A stretch of DNA of 64,000 bases from Myxococcus stipitatus DSM 14675 (lineage in GTDB: Bacteria; Myxococcota; Myxococcia; Myxococcales; Myxococcaceae), in the NCBI RefSeq assembly GCF_000331735.1, contig NC_020126.1, positions 7,071,501-7,135,500 of the forward strand. The letters run 5' to 3'. The notes below the pieces were generated by a model. The model was given only the letters and a program-made list of their open reading frames with translations. It did not search any database and was not told the origin of the DNA. Made by a program: the position numbers and the translations under genes. Shown here piece by piece: positions 41,696 through 50,194 of the stretch; the stretch's first letter is position 1, and the number at the start of each line of letters is the position of its first letter.

Positions 41696-43024
41696 TCAGA
41701 GTGTCGTACCGGTGGCTGCCGCGGCGTCCTCGGCGGACAGGCTCGCGAGAATCTCCCGCGCCTTCTCCACCTTCACGTGCCCCGCCTTCACCAGCAGGTC
41801 CGCGAGCTTCTCCACCCAGTCCCCGCGCGCGCCCGCCGTCACCGCCACGCAGCGCGCGTGCAGTGCCATGTGGCCCTTCTGGATGCCGATGCTGCCCAGC
41901 GCCCGGAGCGCCGCGAAGTTCTGCGCGAGCCCCACCGCCGCGAACACCATGGACAGCTCCCGCACGCTGTTCGCGCGCACGAGCTTGAGCGCCAGTTGCA
42001 CGCCCGGGTGCACCTTGATGGGGCCACCCACCATGCCCAGCGCCATGGGCAGCTCGATGCGGCCCACCAGGTGCCCTTCCTCCAGGTACCACGTCGAGAG
42101 CGGACGGTACTGGCCGCCGCGGCAGGCGAACGCGTGCGCGCCCGCTTCGATGGCGCGCCAGTCCTGACCCGTGGCGATGGCCACCGAGTCGATGCCGTTC
42201 ATCACGCCCTTGTTGTGCGTGGCCGCGCGGTACGGGTCCGCCTCCGCGAAGCGGCTGGCCTGCGCGATGCCCTCGGCGATGACCTCACCGGGCATCTCGA
42301 AGTCCGCCAGGAGCGACAGCGGAATGCGGCACGTGGCGCGCGACAGCCGGCGGTCCGCCAGGTTGGAGAGGATGCGCAGGTACACCTTGCCGCCCGTAAT
42401 CTGCTCCACGAGCGGCGCCACGCCCTCCGCCACGGTGTTGATGAGGTTGGCCCCCATCGCCTCCTGCGTGTCGATGAGGACGTGGACGACGAGCAGCGGC
42501 TCACCGCGCGGGCCCTCGGGGGCCGGCAGCACGCGAACCTCCACGTCCTTGGCGCCGCCGCCACGGGCCACCATGGCCGGGTGGAAGCTGTTGGCCAGCG
42601 CGAGGATCTGCTCCTTGTGCGCGAGAATCTTCTCCGTGGCCTCGGTCGGGTCGCCGTACCGCGTGACCTGGATCTGGCCAATCATCATCGACTCGTCGGC
42701 CTCGGCGATGAAGCCGCCAGCCTCGCGGACGATCTTCGCGGCGAACGACACCGCGGCCACCACGGACGGCTCCTCCACCGCCATGGGGACCAGGTAGTCG
42801 CGCCCGTTGACCTGGAGGTTGAGCCCCAGGCCCAGCGGCAGGGAGAAGGTCCCCACCGCGTTCTCAATCATCTGGTTGGCCAGCACCGGTTGCAGGGCCT
42901 CGGTCCCACGCAGCTGCTCCAAGTCACCGGGCGACAGCCGGAACATGCGGGCGAGCTGCGCGAGGCGCTCGTCCATCGGCAGCTTGTGGAACCCGGCGAG
43001 CCGGGACGTCACCGTCTCAGACAT
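41696..43024 (-). CDS. mvaA: HMG-CoA reductase, class II type
   Basis: 442 residues. Reduces HMG-CoA to mevalonate. Visible motifs: ENAVGTFSLPLGLGLNLQVN with the catalytic Glu, the DTQEAMGANLINTVAEG block, NKGVMNGIDSVAIATGQDWR with catalytic Lys/Asp, ALGMVGGPIKVHPG, and the catalytic His in KGHMALHAR. Length and sequence fit the bacterial class II enzymes without membrane anchor. HMG-CoA synthase is not in the window. Confidence 0.96.
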   Translation of the reverse strand: MSETVTSRLAGFHKLPMDERLAQLARMFRLSPGDLEQLRGTEALQPVLANQMIENAVGTFSLPLGLGLNLQVNGRDYLVPMAVEEPSVVAAVSFAAKIVREAGGFIAEADESMMIGQIQVTRYGDPTEATEKILAHKEQILALANSFHPAMVARGGGAKDVEVRVLPAPEGPRGEPLLVVHVLIDTQEAMGANLINTVAEGVAPLVEQITGGKVYLRILSNLADRRLSRATCRIPLSLLADFEMPGEVIAEGIAQASRFAEADPYRAATHNKGVMNGIDSVAIATGQDWRAIEAGAHAFACRGGQYRPLSTWYLEEGHLVGRIELPMALGMVGGPIKVHPGVQLALKLVRANSVRELSMVFAAVGLAQNFAALRALGSIGIQKGHMALHARCVAVTAGARGDWVEKLADLLVKAGHVKVEKAREILASLSAEDAAAATGTTL

Positions 43025-43064
43025 ATTGAGTCTTCCTTCTTTCCCACGTCGACGGACACCCGCA

Positions 43065-44123
43065 CTACAGCGCCGCCATCCAATCCTTCAAGACCCCGCC
43101 CACCACCCGAGGACGCCGCCGCAACTCCGCGCAGCTCCTGCTCCCCGTCAGCACCAGCGCATGCCGCAGCCCCGTGAGGATGACCTCCAAGGCCCGCTCC
43201 GCCCCCTCCACCCCGCCCTCCTGCTGCGCCCGGAACAGCGGGAGCGCCATGCCCGCCAGGTCCGCCCCCAGCGCCAGCACCTTCGCGACCTCCAACCCGG
43301 TGCGAATCCCACCACTGCCCACCAGTCGGACCTGCGACCCCACCGCCGTGCGCACCGTCGCCACCGCCGCCGCCGTGGGAATCCCCCACGTGCTGAACTC
43401 CGCCCCCACCTTGGCTTGTACGCCCGAGGCCCGAAGCTGTTCCACCCGAACCCACGAAGTGCCGCCCAGCCCGGACACATCCAGGTTGCGCACCCCCAAC
43501 TCCACCAGCCGGCGAGCCACCTCCGGGCCAATGCCACACCCGGTCTCCTTCACCAAGAGCCGCTCGCCCAGCGCTCCCACCAACGCCCGCACTATCTCGT
43601 AACCGCCTCGGAAATCCCGGTCGCCTTCCGGCTGGGTCAATTCCTGCCCGGCGTTGAGGTGCAGCGCGATTCCATCCGCGCCAATCGCATCCATCAACCG
43701 CCGCACCCCGTCCACGCCCAACCCCACCGCCTGGTACATCCCGATGTTCCCCAGCAGCGCCACCGTGGGGGCCACCTGCCGCACCTGGAACGTCACCGCC
43801 CTCGCCGCGTCCTCGGCCATGGCGCGCTGACTGCCCACACCAAAGGCCAGGCCATGGCGCTCGGCGACCAGGGCGAGGTCACGATTGACCGCGCCTGCTC
43901 GCTCGGTGCCGCCCGTCATTCCGGTGACGAGCAACGGGTAGCGCAGCTGCTTGCCCAGGAACGGAGTGGAGAGGTCCACGTCCTCCACGGCCATCTCCGG
44001 CATGGCGCAGTGGACCAGGTGCACGTGCTCCAGCAGGGTGCTGTTCTCGACGGGCTCCACCTCGCCCTTGGCGCACAAGTCGAGGTGAGCGTCCTTACGC
44101 CGTGCTGTGATGTCCTCGACCAT
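43065..44123 (-). CDS. fni: Type 2 isopentenyl-diphosphate delta-isomerase
   Basis: 352 residues; FMN-dependent enzyme converting IPP to DMAPP. Family blocks: RRKDAHLDLC, LVTGMTGGTERAGAVNRDLA, FGVGSQRAM, HLNAGQELTQPEGDRDF, VKETGCGIGPEVA, and LVGSGGIRTGLEVAKVLALG (FMN phosphate site). ATG 44123 gives the normal N-terminus. First gene of the mevalonate block. A dyad TCAAG-N11-CTTGA (44152-44172) lies about 30 bp upstream and might be a control site. Confidence 0.95.
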   Translation of the reverse strand: MVEDITARRKDAHLDLCAKGEVEPVENSTLLEHVHLVHCAMPEMAVEDVDLSTPFLGKQLRYPLLVTGMTGGTERAGAVNRDLALVAERHGLAFGVGSQRAMAEDAARAVTFQVRQVAPTVALLGNIGMYQAVGLGVDGVRRLMDAIGADGIALHLNAGQELTQPEGDRDFRGGYEIVRALVGALGERLLVKETGCGIGPEVARRLVELGVRNLDVSGLGGTSWVRVEQLRASGVQAKVGAEFSTWGIPTAAAVATVRTAVGSQVRLVGSGGIRTGLEVAKVLALGADLAGMALPLFRAQQEGGVEGAERALEVILTGLRHALVLTGSRSCAELRRRPRVVGGVLKDWMAAL

Positions 44124-44276
44124 GGCTGAGCCGGTCCGTCCCCGAAAACCCTCAAGTCGTGTAAGTGCTTGAAGGGGCGCGGGTTTCCTAGCAAGCGCCA
44201 GGGGAGCGGTGCAAGCCAAAGGACCCCGAGCGGTTCGCTGCGGGACGCCAATGGACGGATGCGGCTGCTGGACGGT

Positions 44277-44699
44277 ATGAGGCCCCGCGTGAGCGCGCCC
44301 GCATTGCCCAAGGTCGTCGTCTTCCTGCACGGCGGAGACTACGACCGGGTCCACCAGGGACTGTCCATCGCCGCCGCGGCGACCGCGTCCGGGCGGCGCG
44401 CGGAGGTGTACCTCTTCTGGTGGGCACTCGAGCGGTTCTTGAAGGGCTCACTGGATGAGCCGGACTTCGAGGGCCGCGACGACATCTCCGAGCGCTTCGA
44501 GTCGCGCGGCATGCCCACGCTCCGCGCGCTGCTGGAGCACCTGAAGGAGTCGGGCCTGTGCACGCTCGCCGGCTGCACGGGCTCGCTCGGTGCGCTGGGT
44601 GCCGAGTCGGAGACCGCCCGCAGCGGCATCGAGCTGTGGCTGGGCTGGAGCGCCATCCTCCAGCGCACCGCGGGCGTGACGGACCGCTTCTACCTCTGA
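44277..44699 (+). CDS. DsrE/DsrF-like family protein
   Basis: 140 residues. The core VVVFLHGGDYDRVHQGLSIA followed by AAEAYLFWWALERFL-like sequence (RRAEVYLFWWALERFL) fits the DsrE/Peroxiredoxin-like small fold. Two Cys in GLCTLAGCTGSLG may be a redox or sulfur-carrying pair. A GTG at 44289 is an alternative start. Divergent from the mevalonate block, convergent with the TonB receptor gene. Confidence 0.7.
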   Translation: MRPRVSAPALPKVVVFLHGGDYDRVHQGLSIAAAATASGRRAEVYLFWWALERFLKGSLDEPDFEGRDDISERFESRGMPTLRALLEHLKESGLCTLAGCTGSLGALGAESETARSGIELWLGWSAILQRTAGVTDRFYL

Positions 44700-44711
44700 G
44701 CCTTCACGGCA

Positions 44712-44737
44712 CGCCCTGGCCAGGTGAAGCCAGGGCG
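44712..44737. terminator. Bidirectional terminator-like hairpin
   Basis: CGCCCTGGC and GCCAGGGCG form a 9-bp perfect stem with an 8-nt loop between the convergent DsrE-like and TonB-receptor genes. No clear T-tract, so efficiency is uncertain. Confidence 0.6.
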
Positions 44738-44754
44738 CGCGCGGTTCTCGCCAC

Positions 44755-47190
44755 TCAGTTGTGCGCGAGCTTGAAGCCCAGAATCACCGTGCGCGGCGCG
44801 TTGGGACGAGCGCCATAGGGACGCCGCGAGACGATGTCCTCCGCGTCCAGCACGTTGCGCGCGCTCAGGTAGAGCTGCCCCCAGCGCGTGAAGTTCCAGT
44901 TCGCGTTCACATCGAACGTCAGCAGCGAGTCGGTCAGCTCCCCCGGAGCGGCCTCACCCTGCCCGGCCTTCTCGCGCATGCTGTCGATGTAGAGCGCGCT
45001 GACGAACACGCCGCCCAGCGCGCCTTCCACACCCGCCGAGGCGAACACCTGGTGGTGAGGCACGTACGGCAGCTCGTCTCCCGCCTTCACCGCGCCGAAC
45101 TGGGGGTCCGCCGAGCGGAAGTCGTTCAGCAGCTCCGTGCTCGTGAGCGTGTACGAAGCGGAGAGCGGGAAGGTCAGTCCGCCGCCGGGCCGGAAGGTCT
45201 TCTCCGCGTAGACCTCCAGTCCGAAGATTTGCGCGCGCCCCGCGTCCGTCTGCCGGTCCAGGTCCTCATCCACGCAGCCGCCAGAGAAGGTGCAGATGGC
45301 GGTGAGGTTCGTGTAGTCGTTGAAGAAGCCGACGACCTCGAAGCGCTCACCTCGGCGCGTCCAGCGGGCACCGCCTTCGTAGTTGATGCTCTTCTCCGGC
45401 TTCACCGAGTCCGGCTGGCCCGGCGACGGAGGCGAGAAGCCCCGGTACGCGCCGGCGAAGAAGCCCAGCTCGGGCGTCACCGCGCCATACGCGCCCATGC
45501 CGGGCATCAGCACCTCCAGCGAGCCCTCCTTGGCCTCACCCTTGAGCCGGTCCGCCGCGCGCGAGCGGATGATCTCCAGGCGCAATCCTGGAGTCAGCAC
45601 GAACGGGCCCCAGGCGATGGCGTCCGTCACATGCAACGCGATGGCGTGGGTGGCGTCCTTGTTGCTCGCGGTGATGAACGTGGGCTCGCCAGCGCGGACC
45701 AGCTCGCCCCCCTCCATGTTGTAGGCGTCCTCGGAGTGCTTCCGGTCGATGCTGTCGTAGTGGAAGCGGGCGCCCACTTCGATGCTGTGACTCAGCGGCC
45801 CGGTGGTGGTGCTCCACCGCGCGACGCTCTGGACGCCCTGGGAGACGAAGCTGCGGTCATTGGGGCCGATGAACAGCGTGTCCTGGGTGGACGACGTGTC
45901 GAGCTGTCCGGTGAGCACGCCGTAGTAGATGGCGTTGCGCGCGCTCGTCGGGTCGGCCAGCACGTTGGCGATGGCGGCGCCGCCGAAGCGGTTCACCTTG
46001 CGCCACACGCGCGCGAAGTCGTTGCGGTAGGCCGTCGTGGTGATGGCCAGCGAGCCGGACTCCAGCACGTGGCTGGCGGCCACCTGGGTGCGGTGCCACT
46101 TCATCTGGTCCAGCGCGCTGGCGGCATAGCGGCGCAGCGGGTCGGCGCGGAAGTCCTCGTCGGACAGGCCCAGGTACGTCTCGTTGGACAGCTCGTCCGA
46201 GTAGCCCAGCTTGATGTTGAGCGTCTGGCGGACCTCGCCCTCGGGGACCAGGCGGTAGCGCGCCTTGGCCATCCACTCGTTGCGGCGGAAGCCCGTGGTG
46301 CCGCCTCCGTCCAGTTCCTTGAAGCCGTTGCTGCGCAGGTGGATGCCTTCCACCAGGAAGCCCGCGCGCTCGGTGCTCGCGCCGAAGACGCCGTGCGCCT
46401 TGCCGTACAGGTAGCCGCCGCCAGCGATGTCCAGCCACGCGGACTCGGACGCGGGGATGTCCCGGGTGATGAACTCCACCGAGCCCGCCACCGTCTGCGG
46501 ACCATGCTGGATGGCCGACGGGCCCTTGAGCACGCGCACCGACTGCATCCGGGTGACGAGCGGGAAGAAATAGGCCGCGGGCGCGGAGTACGGCGCCGGG
46601 CCGAAGAGGACACCGTCCTCCAGCAGCGTGACCTTCTTGCTGCGGTCCGGATTGACGCCGCGCAGGCCCACGTTGGGCCGCAAGCCGAAGCCGTCCTCGC
46701 CGCGCGCGTAGACGCCCGGCACGCTCATCAGCACGGTGCTCGGGTCGTCCTTCTCGTAGCGCTCCAGCTGGGCCGGCTTGACGATGTGGACCGAGCCGCT
46801 CGTCCGCGTCTCCGAAGTCCCCACCACCACGCTCTCGAACTTCTTCGAGTCCGCCTCGGGCAACAGATCCACCGTGGGCGCGGGCGGCTCGCCTCCGGCA
46901 CGCTCCACCGTCGGCGCGTCACCGGGCGTCGCGAGCGCCTCCGCGGCCTCGGGCGTGGCCACCGGCGAAGTCTCGGCGGGAAGCTCCGGCGCGGGCGGGG
47001 GCTCGACAGCGGGAGCCGAGGGCGCGACGGCCTCCACCGGCGCGACCGGGCCCGTCTCCGCGGGCTGGGCTGGAGCCGCGCTCGCCTCGGGCTGCACCGT
47101 CTGGGCCACCGCGGATGAAGCCAATCCCCACATGAGCAACGGAGCCAGAGCGCTCCGTGCCCGCCTCGACCTGTCCTTGAGCCATGCCAT
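44755..47190 (-). CDS. TonB-dependent receptor, FecA-like
   Basis: 811 residues. Signal peptide (LAPLLMWGLASSAVAQ), then an unusual Pro/Ala/Glu-rich linker (about residues 31-105), then the plug domain (residues about 110-230) with GLRGVNPDRSKKVTLLEDGV and IQHGPQTVAGSVEFITRDIP, very like FecA of ferric citrate uptake. A 22-strand barrel follows, ending in a short aromatic-poor C-terminus (TVILGFKLAHN). It probably imports a ferric chelate. Downstream of the delta-60 lipoprotein gene, separated by a strong hairpin; the Fur-like boxes further upstream suggest iron control of the whole unit. Confidence 0.92.
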   Translation of the reverse strand: MAWLKDRSRRARSALAPLLMWGLASSAVAQTVQPEASAAPAQPAETGPVAPVEAVAPSAPAVEPPPAPELPAETSPVATPEAAEALATPGDAPTVERAGGEPPAPTVDLLPEADSKKFESVVVGTSETRTSGSVHIVKPAQLERYEKDDPSTVLMSVPGVYARGEDGFGLRPNVGLRGVNPDRSKKVTLLEDGVLFGPAPYSAPAAYFFPLVTRMQSVRVLKGPSAIQHGPQTVAGSVEFITRDIPASESAWLDIAGGGYLYGKAHGVFGASTERAGFLVEGIHLRSNGFKELDGGGTTGFRRNEWMAKARYRLVPEGEVRQTLNIKLGYSDELSNETYLGLSDEDFRADPLRRYAASALDQMKWHRTQVAASHVLESGSLAITTTAYRNDFARVWRKVNRFGGAAIANVLADPTSARNAIYYGVLTGQLDTSSTQDTLFIGPNDRSFVSQGVQSVARWSTTTGPLSHSIEVGARFHYDSIDRKHSEDAYNMEGGELVRAGEPTFITASNKDATHAIALHVTDAIAWGPFVLTPGLRLEIIRSRAADRLKGEAKEGSLEVLMPGMGAYGAVTPELGFFAGAYRGFSPPSPGQPDSVKPEKSINYEGGARWTRRGERFEVVGFFNDYTNLTAICTFSGGCVDEDLDRQTDAGRAQIFGLEVYAEKTFRPGGGLTFPLSASYTLTSTELLNDFRSADPQFGAVKAGDELPYVPHHQVFASAGVEGALGGVFVSALYIDSMREKAGQGEAAPGELTDSLLTFDVNANWNFTRWGQLYLSARNVLDAEDIVSRRPYGARPNAPRTVILGFKLAHN

Positions 47191-47244
47191 CAGCGAAGTA
47201 CGCCCTTGTCTCGGTGGTGCGGCGGCACTGCGTCAGACGCCACG

Positions 47245-47289
47245 AGCCGGAGGGGCCGGGTCCCCGAGAGGACCCTCCACTCCGGCTCG
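47245..47289 (-). terminator. Long hairpin between lipoprotein and receptor genes
   Basis: GAGCCGGAG / CTCCGGCTC form a 9-bp perfect outer stem enclosing GGTCC-CCGAGA-GGACC. It lies 30 bp after the lipoprotein stop and 54 bp before the receptor start. No T-tract follows, so it may act as partial terminator, attenuator or mRNA end-stabiliser. Confidence 0.5.
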
Positions 47290-47319
47290 GGCACTACGTA
47301 CTACGAACTCGCGCGACGG

Positions 47320-48777
47320 CTACTTGTCGGCCGTGCCCGCGACGACGACCTTGCCGCCGGTCTGGATGACGATGCCGCGGACGGCCTCCTCGACCTTCCC
47401 GACGACGAAGTTGTGCTTGACGATGCCGCCCGCGCCGAACGTGGTGTCCAGCGTGCCGTCCGTGTTGTAGCGCGCAATCACCATGCGGTTGTCGCCGCCC
47501 TCGGTGACGTAGCCCGCCGCGTAGACGCGGTTGGACTCGTCGAAGGCCACGCTCGTGAAGCGGTCATTCTCCGTCTCGGAGATGGGAACCGCCTTGGCGA
47601 ACTCCGTCCCCGTGCCGCCCACCGGGATGATGGCGAGCACGCTGTCGTCGTCCTGGCTGGCACCCGTGCGGTAACCCGCGGCGGCCGCCCACTTGCCATC
47701 CTTCGACTTCGCCACGCCGAAGAACGCCTGCTCCGGACGCTCGAAGTCGTAGAACTTGTAGCCCTCCGCCGCGAACGTCGTGTCGCGGGCGCCGTTCTTG
47801 TCCAGCATGAACACCATGGCGGCGACCTTCCCGGCCGACGGCGTCACGCTGCCCACCGTGAACACGCGGTCGTCATTCAGGACAATCAGGTTGCGACCGC
47901 GGTCCTGGTCGCCGATGAGGTCCAGCAGCGCCACGCCGCCCGTGCCCCAGTTCTCGTCGCGCACACCCGCGGCCGTGAACCGGAAGTTCACCACGTCCAC
48001 CGTGCCCGACGCCGCGCTGCGGCCGTAGCCCGTCGTCACGTAGCTGCCGTCGGAGAACTGGTCCACGGCGTACGCCTCGGCCATGCCCCACTCGGGGTTG
48101 GCCGCGCTCTGGCCCAGGAACGGCGCCGAGTTCACGACGCCCTTCCACCCGAAGGTGTTGTCCGGCTTGCCCGTGTCATCCAGACGCAGCAGGACGATGC
48201 GGTTCGCGGCCTGCGCGCCCACGCCCGTCGGCTGGCTGGTGTAGCCCGACGCGACAATCCTGCCGCTGCGGTCCACGATGCCGTGGCGCGCGCCGTCGCT
48301 CAGGTTGCTGATGTTGAGCGTGTGCACACCCTCGGTGGCGAACGCCGTGTCACGGGCACCGTCCGCCGTGAAGCGCATCACGAAGCGGTCCGCGTCCACG
48401 CGGTCACCGTCACCCCGACGGTTGCCGAAGACCACCAGGCGGTTGTTGCCGTCCACGGCCAGGCCGTAGGAGGAGTCACGCGTGCCACCGGACACCGTGG
48501 TCAGGTCCACGCGCGCGGTGCCGCCCGCGCCGAACGTCGTGTCCAGCGTGCCGTTCTCGGTGAAGCGAGCCAGCGCCACGTCGCTGTCGACCGCGGCGGG
48601 GCCGGAGTCAGGCTGCCCCGCGTCGGGCTGACCGGCGTCCGGGTTGCTGCCCGAGTCCGGCGTCCCTTGCGGCTCCTTCGGGTCGTCGTCGCCACACGCG
48701 CTGCCCATGAACGCCAGCGCCAGCGTGAGAACCGCCACGCCCGCGAACGACCTGCCCTGCTCCATCCGGCTCGACAT
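47320..48777 (-). CDS. Delta-60-repeat lipoprotein
   Basis: 485 residues. Lipobox AFMGSAC after a hydrophobic stretch; AGAGGGG lies about 7 nt before ATG 48777. After an Asp/Pro/Gly-rich linker (PDAGQPDAGQPDSG) the protein is built of repeats of about 55-60 residues with the pattern ...RFT.NGTLDTTFGAGG (for example FTENGTLDTTFGAGGTARVD and YNTDGTLDTTFGAGGIVKHN), the delta-60 repeat, expected to form a beta-propeller-like array. Likely surface or outer-membrane lipoprotein. A Fur-like box sits 37 bp upstream of the start. Confidence 0.88.
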   Translation of the reverse strand: MSSRMEQGRSFAGVAVLTLALAFMGSACGDDDPKEPQGTPDSGSNPDAGQPDAGQPDSGPAAVDSDVALARFTENGTLDTTFGAGGTARVDLTTVSGGTRDSSYGLAVDGNNRLVVFGNRRGDGDRVDADRFVMRFTADGARDTAFATEGVHTLNISNLSDGARHGIVDRSGRIVASGYTSQPTGVGAQAANRIVLLRLDDTGKPDNTFGWKGVVNSAPFLGQSAANPEWGMAEAYAVDQFSDGSYVTTGYGRSAASGTVDVVNFRFTAAGVRDENWGTGGVALLDLIGDQDRGRNLIVLNDDRVFTVGSVTPSAGKVAAMVFMLDKNGARDTTFAAEGYKFYDFERPEQAFFGVAKSKDGKWAAAAGYRTGASQDDDSVLAIIPVGGTGTEFAKAVPISETENDRFTSVAFDESNRVYAAGYVTEGGDNRMVIARYNTDGTLDTTFGAGGIVKHNFVVGKVEEAVRGIVIQTGGKVVVAGTADK

Positions 48778-48813
48778 CGTGAACCCCTCTCCCTGGGAAA
48801 TGCTCTGTAACTT

Positions 48814-48832
48814 GCTAGCGATAATCGTTATC
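48814..48832. promoter_or_regulatory. Fur-box-like site 1
   Basis: GATAATCGTTATC (48820-48832) matches 12 of 13 bases of the inner part of the consensus Fur box GATAATCATTATC, and about 15 of 19 over the full length. It lies 37 bp upstream of the leftward delta-60 lipoprotein gene. Confidence 0.75.
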
Positions 48833-48921
48833 AAAATCGAAGGATCGGCTGCCTAAGCCAGGAGCCCTTAAGATGTCAAGGCGGCAACTCCCGGGTAGCT
48901 GGCAACCCGCCCCGATACTTT

Positions 48922-48940
48922 GAAATTGATTGTCATTGGC
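48922..48940. promoter_or_regulatory. Fur-box-like site 2
   Basis: GAAATTGATTGTCATTGGC matches 13 of 19 positions of the consensus GATAATGATAATCATTATC. It lies 24 bp before the imelysin-like start. With site 1 it brackets the divergent promoters, so both arms of the locus should respond to iron. Confidence 0.6.
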
Positions 48941-48964
48941 AACTTCATGGGTAAGAAGCCGTCC

Positions 48965-50194
48965 ATGGACCACCTGACGCCGAGCCCCTTCGCCTCGCGC
49001 CACCCCCGCGCGTTCCTGCTCCTCGCCGCCCTGGCCTTCATCTCGGGGTGCAAGGGGTCCGACAAGAAGGAGACCCCGGGCCCCACCGAGCCCACTCCCA
49101 CGGAGACGGCGCGGGTGGCGCTGCTGAAGGCGACGGGCGTGTGCGTGGAGAAGACGGCGCGTCAGTTCCAGACGGCGAGCGTCGCGCTGTCGGAGGCGGT
49201 GAGCCGGTACGCGAGCCAGCCCGATGCGACGAATCAAGCGCAGGCGCGCGCGGCGTACCACGAGGCCATGGACGTGTGGCAGGTGGCGGAAGTCATGCAG
49301 GTGGGCCCGGCGGCACCGCGCAGCGCGGCGGGCGGCGCGGAGCTTCGCGACAACGTCTACTCGTGGCCGCTGGTGAGCCGCTGCGCCGTCGAGGAGCAGA
49401 TTGTCAGCAAGAGCTACGAGGCGGAGAGCTTCCCCACGTCGCTGGTGAGCCGGCGCGGGCTGTATGCCCTGGAATATCTCCTGTTCCACGAGGACGCGTC
49501 GACGGCGTGCCAGGGCACTTCGCCCATCGTCGCGCAGGGGACGTGGGCGGCGCTGGCCGCGGATGAGCGGGCCGCTCGCAAGCGCGCCTACGCCGCGGTG
49601 GTGGCCAAGGACGTGAGCCAGCGGGCCGCGCAGCTCGTGAAGGCGTGGGCGGCGGACCAGGACAACTTCCTCCAGACGCTGGAGACGGCGGGCTCCGGCA
49701 ACCGCGTGTTCCCGACGAGCCAGGCCGCGCTCAACTCCGTCAGCGACGCGATGTTCTACTTCGAGCGCGAAGGCAAGGACCTGAAGCTGGCGCGGCCGCT
49801 GGGGCTGCGCGAGTGCTCGACGGAGTCGTGCCCCGAGCATCTGGAGTCACAGTTCGCCCACCGCTCGAAGGCCAACCTCCGCGCCAACCTCCAGGGCTTC
49901 CGCCTGCTCGCGGAGGGCTGCGGCGAGGGCTACTCCGGCACGGGCTTCGACGACCTGCTCGCGGCGTCCGGCGCGGAGGCACTCGCACAGAAGATGCGGG
50001 AGCGACTGGTCGGAGTGGAGACCGCGCTGGGCCGCATCGAGGAGGCGGACCTGAAGGACGCGCTGGCGGCGGACAAGGCCTCGGTGCGCGCGCTCCACGA
50101 CGCGTTCAAGGGTGTCACGGACGTGCTGAAGACGGAGATGGTCACCGTGCTGGACCTGGAGCTGCCCCAGTCCGTCGAAGGGGACAATGACTGA
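48965..50194 (+). CDS. Imelysin-like lipoprotein
   Basis: 409 residues from ATG 48965; earlier ATGs at 48920 and 48947 fall in or next to the Fur-like site and are less likely. Type II signal with lipobox AFISGC. The mature protein is mainly helical and resembles imelysin/IrpA-like iron-regulated lipoproteins: RDNVYSWPLVSRCAVEEQIV and the segment RRGLYALEYLLFHEDAST. In imelysins this segment is GxHxxE; here Tyr stands in the His place (GLYALE), so peptidase or metal binding may be altered. The next gene overlaps by 8 bp. Confidence 0.82.
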   Translation: MDHLTPSPFASRHPRAFLLLAALAFISGCKGSDKKETPGPTEPTPTETARVALLKATGVCVEKTARQFQTASVALSEAVSRYASQPDATNQAQARAAYHEAMDVWQVAEVMQVGPAAPRSAAGGAELRDNVYSWPLVSRCAVEEQIVSKSYEAESFPTSLVSRRGLYALEYLLFHEDASTACQGTSPIVAQGTWAALAADERAARKRAYAAVVAKDVSQRAAQLVKAWAADQDNFLQTLETAGSGNRVFPTSQAALNSVSDAMFYFEREGKDLKLARPLGLRECSTESCPEHLESQFAHRSKANLRANLQGFRLLAEGCGEGYSGTGFDDLLAASGAEALAQKMRERLVGVETALGRIEEADLKDALAADKASVRALHDAFKGVTDVLKTEMVTVLDLELPQSVEGDND

